From assembly GCF_048569485.1 (NCBI RefSeq), contig NW_027442223.1, positions 1-64,000 of the forward strand: DNA of 64,000 nt, in the 5' to 3' direction. A program made the translations under genes and the position numbers. This document shows positions 1 through 8,410 of this stretch, in pieces (positions within the stretch are counted from its first letter, which is position 1; the number at the start of each line of letters is the position of its first letter). The stretch comes from Anomaloglossus baeobatrachus. Taxonomy: Eukaryota > Chordata > Amphibia > Anura > Aromobatidae. Below the pieces are notes generated by a model. It had not been told where the DNA came from. It saw only the letters and a list, made by a program, of their open reading frames with translations, and ran no database searches.

Positions 1-562
1 CATCTAGAATTGGCATCTGGTGCGATCTCTCCGCTTCCACTCCAAAGAAAGTTACCTGTTTATTCCTATCATGCATTGGTTTTTGGGGTTTTCTTTGAGT
101 AATGATGATCTCTTTAGTAGTCTGTTGGCGCCCTCTCCTGGAGGAATAGTTTGCTTGCTCTTGGACATTCTAAAAGAGAGGTCATGATAGACATTGAGCT
201 TCTGAGCTCAATTGGGGACAGTCATGGGTGATGAATGTTTGCAACCTACTGCGAAGCCTCATACCGCAATATAAGGAACGTCAAATACTAAGAAAGGGCG
301 GCCTATGAAAGAATTACTACTTTCAATAAGTACACTTAAACGGCTAATTGGGAATAGAAAAACTGTAAAAAGCCCTCTGAGAAAGCCCCCCTCTAACCTT
401 TGATAGTAAGCTTTTCTGTAGTCTGCCTGTTGATGTATTTTCCGTTTGAACTGTGCACAACATGAAGAGACGGAACACTGGCGGCTTGTCACAATGCCCC
501 CCGATGACATCACAATAGCGCTGCTGCCTAGAAAACAAGCTGCGCAGAAGAAGTTGTTCTTT

Positions 563-577
563 GGGTGGGAGGGTGGG
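563..577 (+). other. G-quadruplex motif 1 (in every complete spacer)
   Basis: Four GGG runs separated by single bases (T, A, T) on the + strand, which is the U2 sense strand. One-base loops are the pattern that favours very stable parallel quadruplexes. It lies at -498 to -484 from U2 +1 and recurs at that offset upstream of the other loci, including the one downstream of the LTR insertion. Function is not known. Confidence 0.8.
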
Positions 578-664
578 CTAGTGGAAGGAGGGGGCAATCT
601 CTTTTTTTCCCGGGTGGTAGGGGGATGACAGGAGAAGGGAAGCGGGTGGTGAGAAAGGTACAGA

Positions 665-685
665 GGGCAGGGTTTGGGGGCTGGG
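665..685 (+). other. G-quadruplex motif 2 (in every complete spacer)
   Basis: Runs of G3, G3, G5 and G3 with loops of 2, 3 and 2 bases, at -396 to -376 from U2 +1. It sits in the same purine-rich block as motif 1 and repeats in each unit. Confidence 0.65.
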
Positions 686-877
686 AAGGAAAGGGAAAAG
701 ATTAGGGTTTGGGGATGATGAAAGGGCTTTCTACGGGTAAGGATGGCAAAGGGTGGCAGTGACGGAAAGTCAGGCAACCTGTCCTGTCCGTCTTTTTGTA
801 TCGTGAATTGGAAAGACTGCAAGGGGGAGGGGAGTTGCTTGCGCCCTAAAGGAGGAGTTATTCAGATTCATTGCAGT

Positions 878-896
878 GGGCGGCGGCTGCAAAACG
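878..896 (+). promoter_or_regulatory. Candidate distal sequence element (GC box plus octamer-like site)
   Basis: A GGGCGG box is followed three bases later by GCTGCAAAACG, which resembles the ATGCAAAT octamer only in its TGCAAA core. The position, about -183 to -165, is plausible for a vertebrate U2 enhancer, where Sp1 and Oct-1 sites are known. A weak ZNF143/Staf-like string overlaps just upstream (about 863-876). The same block precedes every U2 copy; the copy for the gene at 32700 has one extra G in the GC box. Confidence 0.5.
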
Positions 897-996
897 CACC
901 ATTCTTCTTGTTTTGGCTCTGCAAAGCAGCCTTTTCAAGGGTTGGCTTGGGTGACAAAATGTCTTGTGTAGGCGTGGGTTTGTCTCCCTCTCGCTC

Positions 997-1015
997 TCTC
1001 TCCCTAAGATGTGTC
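997..1015 (+). promoter_or_regulatory. Candidate proximal sequence element (PSE)
   Basis: CTCTCCCTAAGATGTGTCC occupies -64 to -46 from U2 +1, the position where SNAPc binds vertebrate Pol II snRNA promoters. There is no TATA box near -25, as expected for a Pol II rather than a Pol III snRNA gene. Assignment rests on position and general resemblance. The same block precedes all 31 loci. Confidence 0.6.
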
Positions 1016-1060
1016 CGGCATAGGCCAGGGTGCCACTCGAGGCCCAAACCAATTCTGGTT

Positions 1061-1247
1061 ATCGCTTCTCGGCCTTTTGGCTAAGATCAAGTGTAGTATC
1101 TGTTCTTATCAGTTTAATATCTGATACGTCCCCTATCTGGGGACCATATATTAAATGGATTTTTAGAACAGGGAGATGGAAAAAGAGCTTGCTCTGTCCA
1201 CTCCACGCATTGACCTGGTATTGCAGTACCTCCAGGAACGGTGCACC
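1061..1247 (+). ncRNA. RNU2: U2 snRNA gene, copy 1 (reference)
   Basis: U2 is the branch-point-recognising RNA of the major spliceosome. The 187-nt body starts ATCGCTTCTCGGCC, the canonical vertebrate U2 5' end. Visible parts: stem-loop I (nt 8-25), the branch-site recognition GUAGUA (nt 33-38), stem-loop IIa (UAUCAG/CUGAUA, nt 47-66), stem IIb with CCCC/GGGG arms, the Sm site AUUUUUAG (nt 99-106), stem-loop III, and stem-loop IV with the CCUGGUAUUGCAGUACCUCCAGG region. The end was placed at the conserved GGUGCACC; vertebrate U2 is known to receive a further A after transcription. The gene body differs from human mainly in stems IIb and III. No sign of inactivation. Confidence 0.97.
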
Positions 1248-1260
1248 CCTTCTTAACCCA

Positions 1261-1275
1261 GTTTCCAAAAGCAGA
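1261..1275 (+). terminator. U2 3' box (3'-end formation signal)
   Basis: GTTTCCAAAAGCAGA fits the vertebrate snRNA 3' box pattern GTTT-N(0-3)-AAA-R-N-N-AGA and starts 14 nt after the gene end. It directs Integrator-dependent 3' processing. It is present at +201 to +215 of every gene and is also retained 3' of all three interrupted genes. Confidence 0.9.
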
Positions 1276-2638
1276 ACTCAATTCACCTGATTCATATTAG
1301 CCCGATTTAATGAATTGGAAGAAAGCATACGTCTTCATATGCACCTCAATTTGGCCCATTCACTTTTCACACTTCCTCCTTTTGTTTTTTATCTTTCACA
1401 CTTTTGACTTTCTTTATTCATCCAAATAGCAAACTCATCACCACTCAACCTGACCAACTCGGCTATGTCCCCGTGCTGCAGTTCTCTGTCTTATCTAGAT
1501 CATTTGCAATTGAATGGAATAGATCCCTTTTGGACAAAGTGGATTCACCTGCTGCTGCAGTGACCACAGGTGTGATAACATCTAGAATTGGCATCTGGTG
1601 CGATCTCTCCGCTTCCACTCCAAAGAAAGTTACCTGTTTATTCCTATCATGCATTGGTTTTTGGGGTTTTCTTTGAGTAATGATGATCTCTTTAGTAGTC
1701 TGTTGGCGCCCTCTCCTGGAGGAATAGTTTGCTTGCTCTTGGACATTCTAAAAGAGAGGTCATGATAGACATTGAGCTTCTGAGCTCAATTGGGGACAGT
1801 CATGGGTGATGAATGTTTGCAACCTACTGCGAAGCCTCATACCGCAATATAAGGAACGTCAAATACTAAGAAAGGGCGGCCTATGAAAGAATTACTACTT
1901 TCAATAAGTACACTTAAACGGCTAATTGGGAATAGAAAAACTGTAAAAAGCCCTCTGAGAAAGCCCCCCTCTAACCTTTGATAGTAAGCTTTTCTGTAGT
2001 CTGCCTGTTGATGTATTTTCCGTTTGAACTGTGCACAACATGAAGAGACGGAACACTGGCGGCTTGTCACAATGCCCCCCGATGACATCACAATAGCGCT
2101 GCTGCCTAGAAAACAAGCTGCGCAGAAGAAGTTGTTCTTTGGGTGGGAGGGTGGGCTAGTGGAAGGAGGGGGCAATCTCTTTTTTTCCCGGGTGGTAGGG
2201 GGATGACAGGAGAAGGGAAGCGGGTGGTGAGAAAGGTACAGAGGGCAGGGTTTGGGGGCTGGGAAGGAAAGGGAAAAGATTAGGGTTTGGGGATGATGAA
2301 AGGGCTTTCTACGGGTAAGGATGGCAAAGGGTGGCAGTGACGGAAAGTCAGGCAACCTGTCCTGTCCGTCTTTTTGTATCGTGAATTGGAAAGACTGCAA
2401 GGGGGAGGGGAGTTGCTTGCGCCCTAAAGGAGGAGTTATTCAGATTCATTGCAGTGGGCGGCGGCTGCAAAACGCACCATTCTTCTTGTTTTGGCTCTGC
2501 AAAGCAGCCTTTTCAAGGGTTGGCTTGGGTGACAAAATGTCTTGTGTAGGCGTGGGTTTGTCTCCCTCTCGCTCTCTCTCCCTAAGATGTGTCCGGCATA
2601 GGCCAGGGTGCCACTCGAGGCCCAAACCAATTCTGGTT

Positions 2639-2825
2639 ATCGCTTCTCGGCCTTTTGGCTAAGATCAAGTGTAGTATCTGTTCTTATCAGTTTAATATCT
2701 GATACGTCCCCTATCTGGGGACCATATATTAAATGGATTTTTAGAACAGGGAGATGGAAAAAGAGCTTGCTCTGTCCACTCCACGCATTGACCTGGTATT
2801 GCAGTACCTCCAGGAACGGTGCACC
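2639..2825 (+). ncRNA. RNU2: U2 snRNA gene, copy 2
   Basis: Same 187-nt sequence as copy 1 by eye, in a full-length unit with unchanged promoter and 3' box. Confidence 0.97.
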
Positions 2826-4216
2826 CCTTCTTAACCCAGTTTCCAAAAGCAGAACTCAATTCACCTGATTCATATTAGCCCGATTTAATGAATTGGAAGA
2901 AAGCATACGTCTTCATATGCACCTCAATTTGGCCCATTCACTTTTCACACTTCCTCCTTTTGTTTTTTATCTTTCACACTTTTGACTTTCTTTATTCATC
3001 CAAATAGCAAACTCATCACCACTCAACCTGACCAACTCGGCTATGTCCCCGTGCTGCAGTTCTCTGTCTTATCTAGATCATTTGCAATTGAATGGAATAG
3101 ATCCCTTTTGGACAAAGTGGATTCACCTGCTGCTGCAGTGACCACAGGTGTGATAACATCTAGAATTGGCATCTGGTGCGATCTCTCCGCTTCCACTCCA
3201 AAGAAAGTTACCTGTTTATTCCTATCATGCATTGGTTTTTGGGGTTTTCTTTGAGTAATGATGATCTCTTTAGTAGTCTGTTGGCGCCCTCTCCTGGAGG
3301 AATAGTTTGCTTGCTCTTGGACATTCTAAAAGAGAGGTCATGATAGACATTGAGCTTCTGAGCTCAATTGGGGACAGTCATGGGTGATGAATGTTTGCAA
3401 CCTACTGCGAAGCCTCATACCGCAATATAAGGAACGTCAAATACTAAGAAAGGGCGGCCTATGAAAGAATTACTACTTTCAATAAGTACACTTAAACGGC
3501 TAATTGGGAATAGAAAAACTGTAAAAAGCCCTCTGAGAAAGCCCCCCTCTAACCTTTGATAGTAAGCTTTTCTGTAGTCTGCCTGTTGATGTATTTTCCG
3601 TTTGAACTGTGCACAACATGAAGAGACGGAACACTGGCGGCTTGTCACAATGCCCCCCGATGACATCACAATAGCGCTGCTGCCTAGAAAACAAGCTGCG
3701 CAGAAGAAGTTGTTCTTTGGGTGGGAGGGTGGGCTAGTGGAAGGAGGGGGCAATCTCTTTTTTTCCCGGGTGGTAGGGGGATGACAGGAGAAGGGAAGCG
3801 GGTGGTGAGAAAGGTACAGAGGGCAGGGTTTGGGGGCTGGGAAGGAAAGGGAAAAGATTAGGGTTTGGGGATGATGAAAGGGCTTTCTACGGGTAAGGAT
3901 GGCAAAGGGTGGCAGTGACGGAAAGTCAGGCAACCTGTCCTGTCCGTCTTTTTGTATCGTGAATTGGAAAGACTGCAAGGGGGAGGGGAGTTGCTTGCGC
4001 CCTAAAGGAGGAGTTATTCAGATTCATTGCAGTGGGCGGCGGCTGCAAAACGCACCATTCTTCTTGTTTTGGCTCTGCAAAGCAGCCTTTTCAAGGGTTG
4101 GCTTGGGTGACAAAATGTCTTGTGTAGGCGTGGGTTTGTCTCCCTCTCGCTCTCTCTCCCTAAGATGTGTCCGGCATAGGCCAGGGTGCCACTCGAGGCC
4201 CAAACCAATTCTGGTT

Positions 4217-4403
4217 ATCGCTTCTCGGCCTTTTGGCTAAGATCAAGTGTAGTATCTGTTCTTATCAGTTTAATATCTGATACGTCCCCTATCTGGGGAC
4301 CATATATTAAATGGATTTTTAGAACAGGGAGATGGAAAAAGAGCTTGCTCTGTCCACTCCACGCATTGACCTGGTATTGCAGTACCTCCAGGAACGGTGC
4401 ACC
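4217..4403 (+). ncRNA. RNU2: U2 snRNA gene, copy 3
   Basis: Matches copy 1 by eye; next gene 1,578 bp downstream. Confidence 0.97.
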
Positions 4404-5794
4404 CCTTCTTAACCCAGTTTCCAAAAGCAGAACTCAATTCACCTGATTCATATTAGCCCGATTTAATGAATTGGAAGAAAGCATACGTCTTCATATGCAC
4501 CTCAATTTGGCCCATTCACTTTTCACACTTCCTCCTTTTGTTTTTTATCTTTCACACTTTTGACTTTCTTTATTCATCCAAATAGCAAACTCATCACCAC
4601 TCAACCTGACCAACTCGGCTATGTCCCCGTGCTGCAGTTCTCTGTCTTATCTAGATCATTTGCAATTGAATGGAATAGATCCCTTTTGGACAAAGTGGAT
4701 TCACCTGCTGCTGCAGTGACCACAGGTGTGATAACATCTAGAATTGGCATCTGGTGCGATCTCTCCGCTTCCACTCCAAAGAAAGTTACCTGTTTATTCC
4801 TATCATGCATTGGTTTTTGGGGTTTTCTTTGAGTAATGATGATCTCTTTAGTAGTCTGTTGGCGCCCTCTCCTGGAGGAATAGTTTGCTTGCTCTTGGAC
4901 ATTCTAAAAGAGAGGTCATGATAGACATTGAGCTTCTGAGCTCAATTGGGGACAGTCATGGGTGATGAATGTTTGCAACCTACTGCGAAGCCTCATACCG
5001 CAATATAAGGAACGTCAAATACTAAGAAAGGGCGGCCTATGAAAGAATTACTACTTTCAATAAGTACACTTAAACGGCTAATTGGGAATAGAAAAACTGT
5101 AAAAAGCCCTCTGAGAAAGCCCCCCTCTAACCTTTGATAGTAAGCTTTTCTGTAGTCTGCCTGTTGATGTATTTTCCGTTTGAACTGTGCACAACATGAA
5201 GAGACGGAACACTGGCGGCTTGTCACAATGCCCCCCGATGACATCACAATAGCGCTGCTGCCTAGAAAACAAGCTGCGCAGAAGAAGTTGTTCTTTGGGT
5301 GGGAGGGTGGGCTAGTGGAAGGAGGGGGCAATCTCTTTTTTTCCCGGGTGGTAGGGGGATGACAGGAGAAGGGAAGCGGGTGGTGAGAAAGGTACAGAGG
5401 GCAGGGTTTGGGGGCTGGGAAGGAAAGGGAAAAGATTAGGGTTTGGGGATGATGAAAGGGCTTTCTACGGGTAAGGATGGCAAAGGGTGGCAGTGACGGA
5501 AAGTCAGGCAACCTGTCCTGTCCGTCTTTTTGTATCGTGAATTGGAAAGACTGCAAGGGGGAGGGGAGTTGCTTGCGCCCTAAAGGAGGAGTTATTCAGA
5601 TTCATTGCAGTGGGCGGCGGCTGCAAAACGCACCATTCTTCTTGTTTTGGCTCTGCAAAGCAGCCTTTTCAAGGGTTGGCTTGGGTGACAAAATGTCTTG
5701 TGTAGGCGTGGGTTTGTCTCCCTCTCGCTCTCTCTCCCTAAGATGTGTCCGGCATAGGCCAGGGTGCCACTCGAGGCCCAAACCAATTCTGGTT

Positions 5795-5981
5795 ATCGCT
5801 TCTCGGCCTTTTGGCTAAGATCAAGTGTAGTATCTGTTCTTATCAGTTTAATATCTGATACGTCCCCTATCTGGGGACCATATATTAAATGGATTTTTAG
5901 AACAGGGAGATGGAAAAAGAGCTTGCTCTGTCCACTCCACGCATTGACCTGGTATTGCAGTACCTCCAGGAACGGTGCACC
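5795..5981 (+). ncRNA. RNU2: U2 snRNA gene, copy 4
   Basis: Matches copy 1 by eye; last intact gene before the locus interrupted by element A. Confidence 0.97.
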
Positions 5982-7372
5982 CCTTCTTAACCCAGTTTCC
6001 AAAAGCAGAACTCAATTCACCTGATTCATATTAGCCCGATTTAATGAATTGGAAGAAAGCATACGTCTTCATATGCACCTCAATTTGGCCCATTCACTTT
6101 TCACACTTCCTCCTTTTGTTTTTTATCTTTCACACTTTTGACTTTCTTTATTCATCCAAATAGCAAACTCATCACCACTCAACCTGACCAACTCGGCTAT
6201 GTCCCCGTGCTGCAGTTCTCTGTCTTATCTAGATCATTTGCAATTGAATGGAATAGATCCCTTTTGGACAAAGTGGATTCACCTGCTGCTGCAGTGACCA
6301 CAGGTGTGATAACATCTAGAATTGGCATCTGGTGCGATCTCTCCGCTTCCACTCCAAAGAAAGTTACCTGTTTATTCCTATCATGCATTGGTTTTTGGGG
6401 TTTTCTTTGAGTAATGATGATCTCTTTAGTAGTCTGTTGGCGCCCTCTCCTGGAGGAATAGTTTGCTTGCTCTTGGACATTCTAAAAGAGAGGTCATGAT
6501 AGACATTGAGCTTCTGAGCTCAATTGGGGACAGTCATGGGTGATGAATGTTTGCAACCTACTGCGAAGCCTCATACCGCAATATAAGGAACGTCAAATAC
6601 TAAGAAAGGGCGGCCTATGAAAGAATTACTACTTTCAATAAGTACACTTAAACGGCTAATTGGGAATAGAAAAACTGTAAAAAGCCCTCTGAGAAAGCCC
6701 CCCTCTAACCTTTGATAGTAAGCTTTTCTGTAGTCTGCCTGTTGATGTATTTTCCGTTTGAACTGTGCACAACATGAAGAGACGGAACACTGGCGGCTTG
6801 TCACAATGCCCCCCGATGACATCACAATAGCGCTGCTGCCTAGAAAACAAGCTGCGCAGAAGAAGTTGTTCTTTGGGTGGGAGGGTGGGCTAGTGGAAGG
6901 AGGGGGCAATCTCTTTTTTTCCCGGGTGGTAGGGGGATGACAGGAGAAGGGAAGCGGGTGGTGAGAAAGGTACAGAGGGCAGGGTTTGGGGGCTGGGAAG
7001 GAAAGGGAAAAGATTAGGGTTTGGGGATGATGAAAGGGCTTTCTACGGGTAAGGATGGCAAAGGGTGGCAGTGACGGAAAGTCAGGCAACCTGTCCTGTC
7101 CGTCTTTTTGTATCGTGAATTGGAAAGACTGCAAGGGGGAGGGGAGTTGCTTGCGCCCTAAAGGAGGAGTTATTCAGATTCATTGCAGTGGGCGGCGGCT
7201 GCAAAACGCACCATTCTTCTTGTTTTGGCTCTGCAAAGCAGCCTTTTCAAGGGTTGGCTTGGGTGACAAAATGTCTTGTGTAGGCGTGGGTTTGTCTCCC
7301 TCTCGCTCTCTCTCCCTAAGATGTGTCCGGCATAGGCCAGGGTGCCACTCGAGGCCCAAACCAATTCTGGTT

Positions 7373-7409
7373 ATCGCTTCTCGGCCTTTTGGCTAAGATC
7401 ATGTGTAGT
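7373..7409 (+). pseudogene. RNU2: U2 5' fragment, nt 1-37, left flank of element A (locus 5)
   Basis: The promoter upstream is unchanged, but the gene stops after nt 37 (end of GTGTAGT), where the inserted sequence begins. It carries A30 to T (position 7402), a base just before the branch-site recognition segment; none of the other copies shows this. The locus cannot make U2. Confidence 0.9.
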
Positions 7410-7452
7410 ATCGCTTCTCGGCCTTTTGGCTAAGATCAAGTGTAGTATCTGT
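7410..7452 (+). pseudogene. RNU2: Second U2 5' fragment, nt 1-43, forming the head of element A
   Basis: Immediately after the outer fragment a second U2 5' end begins exactly at nt 1 and runs to nt 43 (ending GTAGTATCTGT), then passes into non-U2 sequence. It has the normal A at nt 30, so it is not a simple local duplication of the altered outer fragment. It reads as part of the inserted RNA: either a transcript begun at a U2 promoter upstream of an older insertion, or a template jump onto U2 snRNA during reverse transcription. Confidence 0.85.
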
Positions 7453-7713
7453 GAGGCTCGGCAGATGCAATGCACACTGGAAGGTTGCGCTTGCTAGTAC
7501 TCTTGATGTATAGTATATTCATCTAGAGGAAAACATGGCCCTACCAGGATCGAGGCTATTAGACTGAGTAAGTGTGGGGGCTATGGTGCAATGTGCCCCA
7601 GGACTGACGACCCTGGAGTGAGTCTGAGCTTGCTGGCTTGGGACCCCGGCGAGCCTTGGGCTCTGTAGCACACCGTACCTTGCCCTTTCATACTTTCTGA
7701 GCATATTGCTCTA

Positions 7714-7734
7714 TCCCGGCCTTCTGGCTAGGAA
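7714..7734 (+). other. U2 stem-loop I mimic (M1) in element A
   Basis: TCCCGGCCTTCTGGCTAGGAA matches U2 TCTCGGCCTTTTGGCTAAGAT at 17 of 21 positions. The stem CCCGGCC/GGCTAGG keeps the pairing pattern of U2 nt 8-14/19-25, including the same C-A mismatch and G-U pair, while the second pair is C-G instead of U-A: both sides changed together. Upstream bases ATTGCTCTA loosely continue the resemblance to the U2 5' end. Confidence 0.65.
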
Positions 7735-7757
7735 GGGAAATTTTTATAATCATGGTC

Positions 7758-8005
7758 GGAGGTCCGTTCAGCTTTGGGCTGAGAAACCAACACCCGGTTG
7801 GAGGTCCGGGTCAGCTTCGGCTGAGAAACCAACACCCGGTTGGAGGTCTGGGTCAGCTTCGGCTGAGAAACCAACACCCGGTTGGAGGTCCGGGTCAGCT
7901 TCGGCTGAGAAACCAACACCCGGTTGGAGGTCCGGTTAGCCTTGGGCTGAGAAACCAACACCGGTTGACGGTCCGGGCAGTTTCGGCTGCGAAACCAACA
8001 ACTAG
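7758..8005 (+). repeat. Tandem 42-bp hairpin modules in element A (5 plus a degenerate sixth)
   Basis: Modules start at 7758, 7800, 7842, 7884 and 7926 (the last 41 bp), with a degenerate one at 7967-8005. A typical module contains TCAGC-TTCG-GCTGA, a hairpin with the extra-stable C(UUCG)G loop, enclosed by an outer stem CCGGGT/ACCCGG with a bulge AGAAACCAAC on the 3' side. Changes between modules tend to keep pairing: module 3 has U-G in place of C-G in the outer stem; module 5 has lost one base on each side of the outer stem; module 6 has G-C in place of U-A at the hairpin base. Module 1 keeps the inner hairpin only weakly. Confidence 0.8.
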
Positions 8006-8068
8006 TAGCTCTCTACTCCACTTGGGTAAGATGCCTGGGTGGACGCTGGGAGCAACGACAAGGCTCAA

Positions 8069-8084
8069 CCAGGCTTCGGCTTGG
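8069..8084 (+). other. Isolated UUCG hairpin in element A
   Basis: CCAGGC-TTCG-GCTTGG: six pairs (one G-U) closed by C(UUCG)G. It lies downstream of the 42-bp modules and is unchanged in element B. Confidence 0.65.
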
Positions 8085-8110
8085 GGGAGCACCGAAGATC
8101 CCTGACCCTT

Positions 8111-8131
8111 GCTGTGGCCTTCTGGCTCGGA
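8111..8131 (+). other. Second U2-like motif (M2) in element A
   Basis: Contains GGCCTTCTGGCT, the same 12-mer as in M1 and one base away from U2 nt 11-22. Outside these 12 bases the U2 resemblance and the lower stem are weaker than in M1. Confidence 0.4.
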
Positions 8132-8260
8132 GGGACGGGGTTGATTTTTGGGGACCCTCTCCTCACGGAGGGGTCCACACGAATCCTAGCCTTTGCACTG
8201 TTTTTGGTGTGACTTCGGTCATGCATTTTTTGTGGTGCTTTGGAAAGCTTCATTAAATCA

Positions 8261-8410
8261 ATCTGTTCTTATCAGTTTAATATCTGATACGTCCCCTATC
8301 TGGGGACCATATATTAAATGGATTTTTAGAACAGGGAGATGGAAAAAGAGCTTGCTCTGTCCACTCCACGCATTGACCTGGTATTGCAGTACCTCCAGGA
8401 ACGGTGCACC
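8261..8410 (+). pseudogene. RNU2: U2 3' fragment, nt 38-187, right flank of element A (locus 5)
   Basis: The gene resumes at nt 38 (ATCTGTTCTTATCAG) and is complete to the 3' end, followed by a normal 3' box. It lacks nt 1-37 and an adjacent promoter. Confidence 0.9.

Larger units (their letters stand above)
1..1060 (+). repeat. Partial first unit: spacer and promoter only
   Basis: Starts in mid-spacer (equivalent to position 1579) and leads into the first U2 gene. It contains the purine-rich stretch, both G-quadruplex motifs and the promoter, but no gene body. Confidence 0.95.
1061..2638 (+). repeat. Reference array unit (U2 +1 to next U2 +1)
   Basis: The unit holds the U2 gene (+1 to +187), the 3' box (+201 to +215), then about 1.1 kb of spacer and the promoter of the next gene. 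Spacer in order: an AT-rich and pyrimidine-rich stretch just after the gene; a mixed stretch with no recognisable gene; from about -520 to -320 a strongly purine-rich + strand with two G-quadruplex motifs; the distal GC-box region near -180; a short CT-rich tract at about -78 to -58; and the proximal element. No tRNA, 5S or second snRNA gene was seen in the spacer. Several short open frames cross it on both strands, but none looks like a protein gene. Confidence 0.9.
7410..8260 (+). mobile_element. Element A: short non-coding U2-targeted retroelement with a U2 head
   Basis: An 851-bp insertion at U2 nt 37|38: a 43-nt U2 head, then 808 bp of non-U2 sequence, of which 7468-8260 is shared with element B. 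It ends CATTAAATCA and joins U2 nt 38 directly. No open frame suggests a protein. Internal parts: a U2 stem-loop-I-like segment (7714-7734), five tandem 42-bp modules plus a degenerate sixth (7758-8005), an isolated UUCG hairpin (8069-8084) and a second U2-like motif (8111-8131). The 3' junction and the TTAAATCA tail match the Keno-like element at 51610-57141, which points to mobilisation by Keno-type enzyme. It could instead be the 3' end of a larger, different Keno family. No target duplication is seen around the whole insertion. Confidence 0.8.

Noticed and set aside
505-512. TGACATCA, a CRE/ATF-like site in every spacer.
   Set aside because: An eight-base near-match more than 500 bp from the U2 start with no supporting context.
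259-822. A 187-aa open frame on the - strand of each spacer, plus other short frames (60-113 aa).
   Set aside because: They recur only because the unit recurs; composition follows the purine-rich strand (Pro/Ser/Phe-rich on the reverse), there is no known domain, and identical copies give no test for selection on protein.
1030-1290. An 86-aa + strand frame and a 69-aa - strand frame overlapping U2.
   Set aside because: They run through the snRNA gene itself and are shadows of it.
1276-2160. A hidden tRNA, 5S or second snRNA gene in the spacer.
   Set aside because: No A/B box pair, no tRNA-like fold and no snRNA signature was found on either strand.
7453-7475. Resemblance of GCTCGGCAG in element A to the U6 snRNA 5' stem (GCTTCGGCAG).
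   Set aside because: Only about nine bases with a gap, not shared with element B; treated as chance.
7706-8105. Repetitive open frames (77-117 aa) through the 42-bp modules, with peptides repeating every 14 residues.
   Set aside because: A 42-bp repeat is a multiple of three and keeps several frames open on both strands by itself; the paired changes support RNA structure instead.
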